Below, piece by piece: positions 14,422 to 22,089 of a stretch of 56,878 nucleotides of DNA. The notes below the pieces were generated by a model. That model did no database searches, was not told the DNA's origin, and saw only the letters and a program-made list of their open reading frames with translations. The position numbers were made by a program, and so were the translations under genes. Positions within the stretch are counted from its first letter, which is position 1, and every line of letters begins with the position of its first letter. The stretch is from Clostridium sp. (GTDB lineage: Bacteria > Bacillota_A > Clostridia > Lachnospirales > Lachnospiraceae), in assembly GCA_023666975.1 (NCBI GenBank), contig JAMPAW010000009.1, positions 1 through 56,878 on the forward strand, given 5' to 3'.

Positions 14422-15138
14422 TTACACATATACTTCCTCATCCGTATCGACTATGTAACAGCCGAGCTTCCCGCCTGCGTGGCCGCTGCCCGCATCAATA
14501 TCCATATAGTAAGGGGTCCTCACAAAATGATGGTCCGCCAGCCCGTCCCGGAGCCGGTTGCAGGGGACATGGCCGACCACCATAAACTTATCTAATGCCT
14601 GCTTGTCCGCATGGGGTAAATCGTGCAGGTCCCTTCCGCACATATAATGATACGGGGCCTTTTCATATGCCTCTTTAACGGATGCTGCCACACGAATCGT
14701 TCCATCTTCATCCCGCACCAGATAATCTGCATGCAGTCCCGCATGTGTACAGATGAAATCACCCAAATGCACCGAATGGCTTTTTGCATATAATGGCAGA
14801 CCCCTTAGAAACGCCCGCAGTTCTTCCTGCTTTGCCCCCGTCATTTTCTTTACTGCCTTTAAGGTATCTTCACCGCCAAAAGCAGACCATGTATGGCCGT
14901 CCAGTGTCCCCTCGATGTACATACAGCAGAACATTTCATGGTTGCCAAGCAGCAGCTTAGCTGCACCGTCCTCTATCAGGGGCATGAGATATTCCAGCAG
15001 TGCTATCCCGTATGGTCCCCGGTCCAAAACATCCCCGAGAATTATCAGGTTATCTTTTTTGCTGTCAAATGCAATCTTTTTCAGCAGTTTTTTGAATCTG
15101 TTTAAGTTTCCATGTATATCGGATATCAGGTACAGCAA
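14422..15138 (-). CDS. PPP-family metallophosphatase (PrpE/ApaH-like)
   Basis: 238 aa. The PPP-family metal and phosphate motifs are complete: SDIHGN near the start, GDVLDRG (about 38-44), GNHE (about 68-71), a His in CTHAGLH and GHVP. Relatives are Ser/Thr protein phosphatases and symmetrical Ap4A hydrolases; which activity applies cannot be told. The likely start is TTG (then LYLISDIHGN), eight bases after AAAGAGG; the GTG three codons upstream overlaps that site. It is last in the leftward series of secreted-protein genes but cytosolic itself. Confidence 0.82.
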   Translation of the reverse strand: MLYLISDIHGNLNRFKKLLKKIAFDSKKDNLIILGDVLDRGPYGIALLEYLMPLIEDGAAKLLLGNHEMFCCMYIEGTLDGHTWSAFGGEDTLKAVKKMTGAKQEELRAFLRGLPLYAKSHSVHLGDFICTHAGLHADYLVRDEDGTIRVAASVKEAYEKAPYHYMCGRDLHDLPHADKQALDKFMVVGHVPCNRLRDGLADHHFVRTPYYMDIDAGSGHAGGKLGCYIVDTDEEVYV

Positions 15139-15180
15139 CCAAAACACCTCTTTCTTTTTGCTGCCTGTTATTATAGCACA

Positions 15181-15204
15181 AAACGAGGGCAGATGCCCCC
15201 GTTT
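15181..15204 (-). terminator. Stem-loop after the lipoprotein gene
   Basis: Stem AAACGAGGGC/GCCCCCGTTT with a 4-base loop and one G-U type pair, 10 bp past the lipoprotein stop. The U tract is weak (CGTTTTG), so read-through into the phosphatase is possible. Confidence 0.5.
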
Positions 15205-15213
15205 GTCCGGTTT

Positions 15214-16086
15214 TTATTCCGCTTCAGTTTCATCCTCTGTTTCCGTTACCAGTCCCAGCTTTTCCAGATACATTTCCCGCAGTTCACTCTTGTCCTTATC
15301 CACCACAATGTTTTTCGCATCCGGTTCGTCTACCGCAATGCTGTCCTCCACACCGTCCCGAATCAGCAGTACTCCATCGTAGTAATCCTCTTCATATGCA
15401 ACATTCACCGCCAAAAACGACTGATTGTATATCTGTGCCGGATAACTGATTAATTCTGTTGTCTTCGGTCCCGCATTTGCCGGATAAAATGTAACATAAT
15501 CCATATAATACCGCTCTATTTCTGCACCATAAAAATAAAACATTTTTTCATTTACCGTATTATTTCCTGTTGCATCTGTCTCAACCGCAAGCATATAATC
15601 ATAGAACTCCAGGTCACTGGTATCAACCGCCTGATACTTTTTCACTAATTCTAAATCCGCCTCACGCTCTTCTTCACATTTTTCTTCACCATAATAATCA
15701 ATGTAGTATTGCTCGTCCCGGCTTTCAATCTCTTTTATCGTATTTTCAATGTCTACCGCTCTCGCCTCAATGAGTGCATCGTATACTTCCTTCTCCTTTG
15801 CCTGTGCCACATCGCCCAAGTGCGGATATTTACTCTCTCCGGTCACACCGCTGCTTACATAAGCTACCTTTCCGTCCTTTATGATAAGCGCATCGTAATC
15901 AGCCTCTTTGTCCACCTTGCTGGCAATATACCAAATCTGCATATCAATTTTATCTATGTATTTTGAAAGGGAAGCCGTCTTAACCTTCTTACCTGTACCA
16001 TTTTTATTTCCGCAGGCTGGCAGCGATAGCGCCATTATTATCACTAACACTACTGCCATAATTTTTTTCATACATGTGTGTTTCAT
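15214..16086 (-). CDS. Secreted lipoprotein, function unknown
   Basis: 290 aa. Signal peptide and lipobox (KKIMAVVLVIIMALSLPAC, Cys about 25) predict diacylglyceryl anchoring on the outer face of the membrane. The rest is acidic with many Glu/Asp/Tyr (EIESRDEQYYIDYYGEEKCE) and ends in ETEDETEAE. No family recognised. The start MKHTCMKK has GAGG upstream and shares its leader and flanking sequence with the gene at 16201-17541, a segmental duplication. It follows the two PPC/Ig-like genes in the same direction. Confidence 0.75.
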   Translation of the reverse strand: MKHTCMKKIMAVVLVIIMALSLPACGNKNGTGKKVKTASLSKYIDKIDMQIWYIASKVDKEADYDALIIKDGKVAYVSSGVTGESKYPHLGDVAQAKEKEVYDALIEARAVDIENTIKEIESRDEQYYIDYYGEEKCEEEREADLELVKKYQAVDTSDLEFYDYMLAVETDATGNNTVNEKMFYFYGAEIERYYMDYVTFYPANAGPKTTELISYPAQIYNQSFLAVNVAYEEDYYDGVLLIRDGVEDSIAVDEPDAKNIVVDKDKSELREMYLEKLGLVTETEDETEAE

Positions 16087-16200
16087 TTTTTCATCCTCGC
16101 ATTCTATCCTATTGTCAAGCAAACGGCTGCCACAATTTTTGATATGCTCATTCATGGCAGCCCCTGCTTATGATAACTTTCTTGTTTTACTTTTCGCTTT
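16060..16200 (-). repeat. Duplicated leader segment, copy 1
   Basis: About 120 bp here match 17520-17640: the MKHTCMKK start codons, upstream sequence with AAACGGCTGCCACAATTTTT, and the run-in to the preceding gene's stop. It shows that the genes downstream were built by duplication of one gene unit. Confidence 0.65.
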
Positions 16201-17541
16201 TTACTTCACCTTTACCTTTACCGCCTTGCTCCATGCGCCTTCTAATGTTGCACCGTTCACCTTAGAAACCGCACGAACCCGGAAATAATAGGTTTCTTTC
16301 TTTTTCAGTGTCTTAGTCAGCTTATTGCAGCCGCTTTTACACGACCATGTTTTTGCTTTTTTGAAGCTCTTGTTTGTAGCGTACTGAATCTGGTATTTGG
16401 AAACGCCTTTTTGTTCACTCCAGCTAATCTCTACCTTCTTTTTGCCCAGCGCCTTTCCCTTCGGCTTTGCCATCTGCTTCGGTTTTACGATGACCGTCAC
16501 GCTTGCTGTGATTTCACTGCCGTCCACTGTCGCCGCCGTAATGACCGCAGAGCCTGTCATTTTGGCGGAAACCTTACCCGTATTGGCATTCACCGCCGCC
16601 ACCTCGGTATTGCTGGATGACCACACAAGTGCCCGGTTGCCTGCATTGCCCGGCACGACGGAAGCCGACAGTTGCAGCTTGCTTCCGGCGGCAACGGCCT
16701 TATTGCCGACAATCCTAACTGAATTCACCAGTGTCGGCGCATATGCCCATTCCAACTGGTAACATCCGTATTGCGTACTCCCGGGATTGCACTTAATGTA
16801 ATAGGTTCCTGCCTCCAGATTTAAATGTATCGTTGTCGTTTTGGGTGCGGATTCGCTGGCAGGACTCACATAATACTCCTTCACCTGCACAAATTTCTGA
16901 TTCCAAAGCGAAAAATACATAGCACTTACTCTGGATGTCAGCGTAATATCCACCGTTGCCGGTCCCGCCAGTTGCAAGCTGTAAAAATCCACCTGGTCCG
17001 TCACTGAAAATAATCCGGTTACCAGACTGCCGGCCCCCAGCGGCATTGCCGACTGAAAATCATTATTCGGCTCCGCCTCATTGTTTTCTGTTGGCTGATA
17101 TGTTCCCTTTATTCTGTAATCGCCTGTGTTAGCGCCGGACGCAGTGTCCCATCCCCCAACCTTCACGATATAGGTACCCGCCTCTAATGCCACAGTCTTA
17201 CTGCCTGTCTTCGGATTCGCACCGGACGAACCCATAATACGATACTGAAAATACCGGTCTTCCTTGCCTTCACTGTAAAGTGCAAAATAACCGGCACCTA
17301 TGCTCAAGCCCTGATAGGTAAAGGTAACCCAGCCCGGTGCTGTGATTGTAAAATTATAAACATCCTCTTCACCTTTTTCTGCAATCGTTCCATCGACAAA
17401 GGTATCGTTTAGCTGTATGGTCTGGTTTTCCCCTGCCGCATACGCCCGCTCTGTGCCCGCCTCCAATGCCAGCATGTTTACGGCAGCCAGCGTGACCGCC
17501 AGCAGCAAGGCGCTCCATTTTTTCATACATGTGTGTTTCAT
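16201..17541 (-). CDS. Secreted PPC / Ig-like (BIG2) / FN3 surface protein (copy B)
   Basis: 446 aa. Signal peptide to about residue 35 (AGTERAYA). Two pre-peptidase-C-type beta domains follow: about 40-150 (EEDVYNFTITAPGWVTFTYQG) and 155-265 (EAEPNNDFQSAMPL... DQVDFYSLQLAGPATVDITL). Then a bacterial Ig-like group 2 domain at 275-350 (AAGSKLQLSASVVPGNAGN... VWSSSNTEVAAVN) and an FN3-like domain at 355-446. There is no LPxTG or SLH motif, so attachment is unknown and it may be released. It is a close paralogue of 17655-19004 and is probably co-transcribed from the operator-controlled promoter at 19127. Confidence 0.82.
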   Translation of the reverse strand: MKHTCMKKWSALLLAVTLAAVNMLALEAGTERAYAAGENQTIQLNDTFVDGTIAEKGEEDVYNFTITAPGWVTFTYQGLSIGAGYFALYSEGKEDRYFQYRIMGSSGANPKTGSKTVALEAGTYIVKVGGWDTASGANTGDYRIKGTYQPTENNEAEPNNDFQSAMPLGAGSLVTGLFSVTDQVDFYSLQLAGPATVDITLTSRVSAMYFSLWNQKFVQVKEYYVSPASESAPKTTTIHLNLEAGTYYIKCNPGSTQYGCYQLEWAYAPTLVNSVRIVGNKAVAAGSKLQLSASVVPGNAGNRALVWSSSNTEVAAVNANTGKVSAKMTGSAVITAATVDGSEITASVTVIVKPKQMAKPKGKALGKKKVEISWSEQKGVSKYQIQYATNKSFKKAKTWSCKSGCNKLTKTLKKKETYYFRVRAVSKVNGATLEGAWSKAVKVKVK

Positions 17542-17640
17542 TTTTTCATCCCCGCATTATATCCTATTGTCAAGCAAACGGCTGCCACAATTTTTGATAT
17601 GTTCCTTTATGGCAGCCCCGCTTATGATGATTTTCTTATT
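17520..17640 (-). repeat. Duplicated leader segment, copy 2
   Basis: Matches 16060-16180 over most of its length (leader, first codons, intergenic DNA). See the first copy. Confidence 0.65.
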
Positions 17641-17654
17641 TTACTTTCCGCCTA

Positions 17655-19004
17655 TTACTTCACCTTTACTTTTACCGCCTTACTCCATGCGCCTTTTAAT
17701 GTTGCACCGTTCACCGTAGAAACCGCACGAACCCGGAAATAATAGGTCCCTTTCTTTTTCAGCGTTTTGGTCAGTTTATTGTAATAGCTTGTGCATGACC
17801 ATGTTTTCGCTTTTTTGAAGCTCTTGTTTGTGGCGTACTGAATCTGGTATTTAGAAACGCCCTTCTGCTTGCTCCAGCTAACCTTTACCTTCTTTTTGCC
17901 CTGCGCCTTTACCTTTGGCTTTGCCATCTGCTTCGGTTTTACGATGACCGTCACGCTTGCTGTGATTTCACTGCCGTCCACAGTCGCCGCTGTAATGACC
18001 GCAGAGCCTGTCATTTTTGCGGAAACCTGACCCGTAGCACTGTTTACGGTCGCCACAGCCGTATTGCTGGATGACCACACGAGTGTCTTGTTGTCTGCAT
18101 TGCTCGGCATAACGGAAGCCGACAGTTGCAGCTTGCTTCCGGCGGCAACGGTCTTATTGCCCACAATCGTGAGCGAATCCACCAGTGTCGGTGCATATGC
18201 CCATTTTAACTGGTAACGTCCGTATTTATTATCATAGGGATTGCACTTAATATAGTAGGTGCCCGCCCCCAGACTTAACTGCATGGTTGCCGTATTCGGC
18301 TCAGATTCACTGGCTGATTTCCACCCCGCCTCTTTCAGCTTCACAAAGTCCTTATCCCAGACAGAGCAATATGTCCCTATGTTAGATAATACACTATTAT
18401 TGTATACCATAGAAGTCAGCGTAATATCCACCGTTGCCGGTGCCGCCAGATTAAAAGTATAAAAATCCACCTGGTCCGTCACTGAAAATAATCCAGTTAC
18501 CAGACTGCCTGCTGCCAGCGGCATCGCCGTCTGAAAGGTGTTATTCGGCTCCGTCTCATTGTTTTCTGTTGGCTGATATGCACCTTTTATCTTGTAATCA
18601 CCTGTATAACTGCTATTTCCCCGGACCTTAACAACATAGGTACCTGCCTCCAATGCCACTTTCGTACTGTCTGTCTTTGGATTCGTATTGGACGAATAAT
18701 GGATATTATGGTTAAAATACCGCTCTGCCTGGTCCTCACTATAAAGTTCATACCAGCCATCGTAAAGACTCCAGCCCTGATAGGTAATGGTAACCCAGCC
18801 CGGTGCCGCAATCGTGAAATTATAAAAATCCACATCACCCTTATTTGCAATCGTTCCATCAATATAGGTGTCAGTTAACAGCAGCGTCTTGTTTCCGCCT
18901 GCCGCATACGCCCGCTCTGTGCCCGCCGGTAATGCCAGCATATTTACGGCAATCATCATGACCGCCAGCAAAAAACTGCTCCATCTTTTCTTTGCTTTCT
19001 TCAT
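17655..19004 (-). CDS. Secreted PPC / Ig-like (BIG2) / FN3 surface protein (copy A)
   Basis: 449 aa with the same order of domains as copy B: signal peptide (WSSFLLAVMMIAVNMLALPA... AYA), two PPC-like domains (NKGDVDFYNFTIAAPGWVTI and TEPNNTFQTAMPL...), BIG2 (VAAGSKLQLSASVMPSNADN) and FN3 (GVSKYQIQYATNKSFKKAKT). The start at MKKAKKRW follows AAAGGAG; an in-frame Met 13 codons upstream has no such site. First gene behind the palindrome promoter at 19127-19154. Such all-beta exported proteins are often adhesins or binding modules; no enzyme domain is present. Confidence 0.83.
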   Translation of the reverse strand: MKKAKKRWSSFLLAVMMIAVNMLALPAGTERAYAAGGNKTLLLTDTYIDGTIANKGDVDFYNFTIAAPGWVTITYQGWSLYDGWYELYSEDQAERYFNHNIHYSSNTNPKTDSTKVALEAGTYVVKVRGNSSYTGDYKIKGAYQPTENNETEPNNTFQTAMPLAAGSLVTGLFSVTDQVDFYTFNLAAPATVDITLTSMVYNNSVLSNIGTYCSVWDKDFVKLKEAGWKSASESEPNTATMQLSLGAGTYYIKCNPYDNKYGRYQLKWAYAPTLVDSLTIVGNKTVAAGSKLQLSASVMPSNADNKTLVWSSSNTAVATVNSATGQVSAKMTGSAVITAATVDGSEITASVTVIVKPKQMAKPKVKAQGKKKVKVSWSKQKGVSKYQIQYATNKSFKKAKTWSCTSYYNKLTKTLKKKGTYYFRVRAVSTVNGATLKGAWSKAVKVKVK

Positions 19005-19126
19005 ATTCTCTCTCCTTTGGTTCATTCTTCTTTTATTTTCCAATGCCGTACCGCACCCAGCCTCCTTTCTTCAATACGGCAGTTGTGTCGTTTGGATTGC
19101 TCGTGTTAATCCCCGTTGGTCACCAT

Positions 19127-19154
19127 TTTAACCTGTTTCAGGTTAAACGTCAAC
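19127..19154 (-). promoter_or_regulatory. Promoter with embedded XRE operator (PPC/Ig-like operon)
   Basis: On the minus strand TTGACG and TAAAAT are separated by exactly 17 bp. The spacer and edges form a perfect palindrome with 9-bp arms TTTAACCTG/CAGGTTAAA around TTT (19127-19147). Same layout as at 13803. It sits about 120 bp before the start at 19004. Confidence 0.75.
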
Positions 19155-19161
19155 TAAAAAA

Positions 19162-19192
19162 GAAGCCCTGCCGGTCTTTTGCCATGGGCTTC
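19162..19192 (-). terminator. Terminator of the replication operon
   Basis: Stem GAAGCCC/GGGCTTC with further pairs, followed on the minus strand by TTTTTTAGTTG. It lies 52 bp after the stop at 19244 and directly before the next promoter, so it insulates the two units. Confidence 0.75.
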
Positions 19193-19243
19193 CTTGTTTC
19201 ACGAAACTGTACCTGTTGTGTTTTTTATGATTCCGCTGCACAT

Positions 19244-20167
19244 TTAACCTTGTTCTTTTCTGCCTTCTATCTGAATCCGCACTCCGCTGATATGGTTTGA
19301 CTTTGCGATGCCGTATATCGGCTCATAGCCCTCGATATAGCCCATCTCCTTATAGCATTCCAGTATCGTTACCACCTTTTTGTGTATCCTTTCCACTTTC
19401 CGGTTCCATGCCGATGTACTGCACGCCTCCCGGTCCTCGCCAAGCTGCGGGAGCATGCCGGTATACATATCGGGGGCTGCATAGGAAATGTTCCAGTAAT
19501 CAATTTTGTTCCCCGTATATTGGTTATTGGGGTTTTTCATGACGGACAGCCACTGAATCAAATACCACTTTATCAAAACATTTTCCGTTGTGTCGGATTT
19601 TATCCCGTCCCCATCCTTTCCCCTGTTTGGAAACCGCAGCCACTCGACCGGCGCCGCTATCATCTGGCGGTTCACCCCATCCATATATTCATACAACGGC
19701 ATTTTTCCGGTGAAGCGGTATTTGCCCGCCGGTGTTTTTTCACAGGGCAGAAATCTTCTGTATAGCTCCGAATCGATAAACGAGCGGTCGGTGCCGCGGG
19801 CAAGCATTTCTTTTTCACAGTCAATCCAGAGCATCGTCTCCCTTAGCTTCTCTATGCTTTCTTCTATCTCCCTTTTTTTGCTGCGGGACAGCGACTGCTG
19901 CGGATTGCCCGAAAGCACACGCATCACCTGTCCGGCGGATATTGTTTCAAACTTGTTCATATGCAGGGTATATACCGCATCTGCAACCGTCATGTCAAAA
20001 TAGGAGAGGTTTTTGGATATCCCATAGGACACCATCACTTGACTGCCTTTCCTTCCCACGTTCACCGTTTTCTTATATCCGGCTATGTCCTTTCCCTGCC
20101 GGAGCTGGTTTGCAATCAGCGTGTTATTGATGAGTATATTTTTTATTTTTCTCTGTTCCGTTCCCAT
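19244..20167 (-). CDS. Putative replication initiator protein
   Basis: 307 aa, basic and soluble. The N-terminal part (YFDMTVADAVYTLHMNKFET, then ISAGQVMRVLSGNPQQ...) looks like a winged-helix region of plasmid-type initiators, with a second possible DNA-binding region near the C-terminus (VERIHKKVVTILECYKEMGY). The identification rests on style and on its place 8 bp after a DnaB-like helicase gene; I do not recognise a precise family. Together they would replicate the excised circle, perhaps at the repeats of 10.2-11.15 kb. It ends before a strong terminator. Alternative: a regulatory protein of the element. Confidence 0.5.
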   Translation of the reverse strand: MGTEQRKIKNILINNTLIANQLRQGKDIAGYKKTVNVGRKGSQVMVSYGISKNLSYFDMTVADAVYTLHMNKFETISAGQVMRVLSGNPQQSLSRSKKREIEESIEKLRETMLWIDCEKEMLARGTDRSFIDSELYRRFLPCEKTPAGKYRFTGKMPLYEYMDGVNRQMIAAPVEWLRFPNRGKDGDGIKSDTTENVLIKWYLIQWLSVMKNPNNQYTGNKIDYWNISYAAPDMYTGMLPQLGEDREACSTSAWNRKVERIHKKVVTILECYKEMGYIEGYEPIYGIAKSNHISGVRIQIEGRKEQG

Positions 20168-20175
20168 GCCTGTGT

Positions 20176-21840
20176 TTATTCCTCTAGTTTTTTCTTAAAT
20201 TCTTCCATGCTCATGCCCGGTGCCTGCTCCCCAAGCCATGCAAGCTTAGCCGCCCGGTCAGCCGACCCTTCCGGTCCTTTTCCCTCATTGGCTGCTGCAT
20301 CGCCAGCCGGTTCCGGTGCCTGGTTTCCCTCCGGTACGCTGTCTGCTTCTGCTTCCGATGCCTGCTTTCCCTTTGGTGCGCTGTCTCCTTCTGCTGCCGG
20401 TGCATAGTTTTCTTTCGGTTCCCTATTGGCTTTCGCTGCCTGCTTTTCGTTTCGTCCGCTGCTGGCTTTCGCTGCCGGTTCCTGCTTTCCCTTTCGTCCG
20501 CTGCTGCCTTTCACTGCCGATGCCTGGTTTCCCTCCGGCGTGCCGTCCTCCTCCACAAAACAGTCATATTTTGTGTAATACGCAAATTCTGCACTGCCAT
20601 TGCACTGGCGGTACCGCTGCTTCAATGCAACGACCTCTACAAGCCTCGGATACCCTGCCTTCTCTGCATTGATATCAAAGCTTTTGCCTTGGTGAACCGC
20701 CTTAAATTGCAGTCCCAGCACCTCATCGGCTGTATATTCAATGTTCCCGCTTTCCTTGAAGGACTCAAAGGCTATCGGCTTATTATAATTTTCACGATTG
20801 ACAGAGCTGATTAGCAGGACCGGAATGTCAAACTCTCTTGACAAATCCTTTAAAATTCTTACGTTGTCATCTACAATCAGCTTGCTGTTGTTGTACCGGT
20901 CGTTTGCGGATTGCAGAATCTGAAGATAATCAACCATGACAGCCAGCTTCCCATCCGCTTTCGCCCTGTTTTTTCCCGCAGGCACAGGCTCCCTGTTCCG
21001 GATATGTCGTGATGTATAATTGTATATATCTGCCCCTGTTTGGGCAGTCTCGATTATGCGCAGATACGCACTTTCCTTGATTACCGCTTCCTGCGCCTTC
21101 CGAACCATCTCCCAGTCTTTTTTTGAAAACTGCTCCGTCCGCTCTGCATCAAAAAAGGCATCCGATTCTATCAGCCGCAGTGTCTCAGGCGGTATTTTTT
21201 CGTTGTCCGCTTTGGCATCCAGAAATATTTGGCGGCTGATTGCCTTTGAGGCAATCCTTGCTGTGGTCATCTCCATGGAAAAAAACAAAACCGTCACGCC
21301 CTGCTTTGCCATGTTCTGCGCTATCTGCAAGGCAATTGTGGATTTTCCCAGGCTTGACACTGCGCCCAGTACGATAAGGCCAGCCGAAATCCCGCCGCCC
21401 AGCATCTCATCCAGATTGCGAAAACCGGTTTTCATGCGCACATTCTGTATTTCCTGGATTCTTTCCTTCGTAAACTTCGCAATGATGCTGGCGAATGTAT
21501 TTTCTTTGCCCTCAGAAATATCTCTCTGCCCGTCTTTCCTGGCAGACCAGGCGGCATTTCTCCATCCGCCTCCATAAAACCGCCGAATGGCATAATCCTG
21601 CATGTCCCGCAGGATTTCTTCCATGACACGCCTTTGAATCTGTATCAGTTTTTCTTCCCAGATATGCCGGTATTCTTCCGGCAGGCTGTCAAAATGCCGG
21701 TTATTATCCTGTCGTTCATCTTTTTGCGGCTGTCCAGCGTTCGTTTTTTGTTTATTTGTCCGCTGTTCAGCGTTCTCTTTCAGATTATCTTTTGGCTGCT
21801 GTTTGGCATCCTGTTTTCGTTCATTTTTCTCAGAGTTCAT
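20176..21840 (-). CDS. DnaB-like replicative helicase (RecA-fold) with repetitive tail
   Basis: 554 aa. The RecA-type ATPase core of DnaB-C lies at about 135-415: KTGFRNLDEMLGGGISAGL, Walker A GAVSSLGKST (159-168), Walker B VMVDYLQIL and the sensor region VLLISSVNRENY. The normal DnaB N-terminal domain is replaced by a charged Gln/Lys-rich leader and a helical segment. After about 425 the protein becomes low-complexity: imperfect 13-14-residue repeats (GNQASAVKGSSGRKGKQEPA-like), then a short helix. The start follows AAGGAG. It is in an operon with the putative initiator and is expected to unwind DNA for the element's own replication. Confidence 0.8.
   Translation of the reverse strand: MNSEKNERKQDAKQQPKDNLKENAEQRTNKQKTNAGQPQKDERQDNNRHFDSLPEEYRHIWEEKLIQIQRRVMEEILRDMQDYAIRRFYGGGWRNAAWSARKDGQRDISEGKENTFASIIAKFTKERIQEIQNVRMKTGFRNLDEMLGGGISAGLIVLGAVSSLGKSTIALQIAQNMAKQGVTVLFFSMEMTTARIASKAISRQIFLDAKADNEKIPPETLRLIESDAFFDAERTEQFSKKDWEMVRKAQEAVIKESAYLRIIETAQTGADIYNYTSRHIRNREPVPAGKNRAKADGKLAVMVDYLQILQSANDRYNNSKLIVDDNVRILKDLSREFDIPVLLISSVNRENYNKPIAFESFKESGNIEYTADEVLGLQFKAVHQGKSFDINAEKAGYPRLVEVVALKQRYRQCNGSAEFAYYTKYDCFVEEDGTPEGNQASAVKGSSGRKGKQEPAAKASSGRNEKQAAKANREPKENYAPAAEGDSAPKGKQASEAEADSVPEGNQAPEPAGDAAANEGKGPEGSADRAAKLAWLGEQAPGMSMEEFKKKLEE
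20225..20560 (-). repeat. Repetitive coding tail of the helicase gene
   Basis: Degenerate repeats of about 39-48 bp encode (E/K)GNQA or GKQA followed by Pro/Ala/Glu-rich linkers. Such tracts can change length by slippage. A disordered C-terminal linker is predicted. Confidence 0.6.
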
Positions 21841-21998
21841 CTTTGCTCCTTATCTGTGCGGGTAACGCACCACTGCATATGCCGATTATAACATGGTGCC
21901 TGTTTTCTGCCAAGTTAGGTTTTCCATTCACGCAGCAAAAAGCCAAGATGCGATTACCACACCTTGGCTCCATAAGTTTATATAAGTTGCTAAAATTT

Positions 21999-22019
21999 GG
22001 TCGTAAATTGGTCGTAAAT
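21999..22019 (+). repeat. Integrase arm-type repeats, distal end
   Basis: GGTCGTAAAT at 21999-22008 and GGTCGTAAAT at 22010-22019, an 11-bp period, 14 bp before the conserved GCTGAAACCCTTGA. The motif is shared with the int-side repeats at 343-392. Confidence 0.6.
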
Positions 22020-22033
22020 CCGAAGCCCCAATC

Positions 22034-22089
22034 GCTGAAACCCTTGATTTTACTGGTCTTTTCCGCCCAAGGACTTCATTGTCGGGAAC
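22034..22089 (-). other. Right attachment region in the lysS 3' end
   Basis: Contains GCTGAAACCCTTGA (22034-22047) and the 23-bp lysS-end repeat (22067-22089), both duplicated at 203-259. The crossover probably lies in the 23-bp part, so the last lysS codons (GGKDQ) come from the element. Confidence 0.75.

Larger units (their letters stand above)
237..22089. mobile_element. Integrative element of about 21.8 kb in the 3' end of lysS
   Basis: Bounded by the lysS-end repeats (237-259 and 22067-22089) and by shared GGTCGTAA arm repeats. It carries integrase and excisionase at the left end, two VirD4-like ATPases, ClpP, a Fic/HipA-like pair, secreted proteins, an XRE regulator, and a putative initiator with a DnaB-like helicase. 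I found no relaxase, VirB4, VirB6 or phage structural gene. It is therefore probably not self-transmissible: a mobilisable element, a decayed conjugative element, or something with an unrecognised transfer or defence function. Confidence 0.8.

Noticed and set aside
20225..20560. Repetitive plus-strand frames encoding PAFPLVRC-like repeats
   Set aside because: They are the antisense of the helicase's repetitive tail.
237..22089. Complete self-transmissible conjugative element of the Tn916 family
   Set aside because: Only integrase and excisionase resemble Tn916; relaxase, VirB4-type ATPase and channel proteins were not found.
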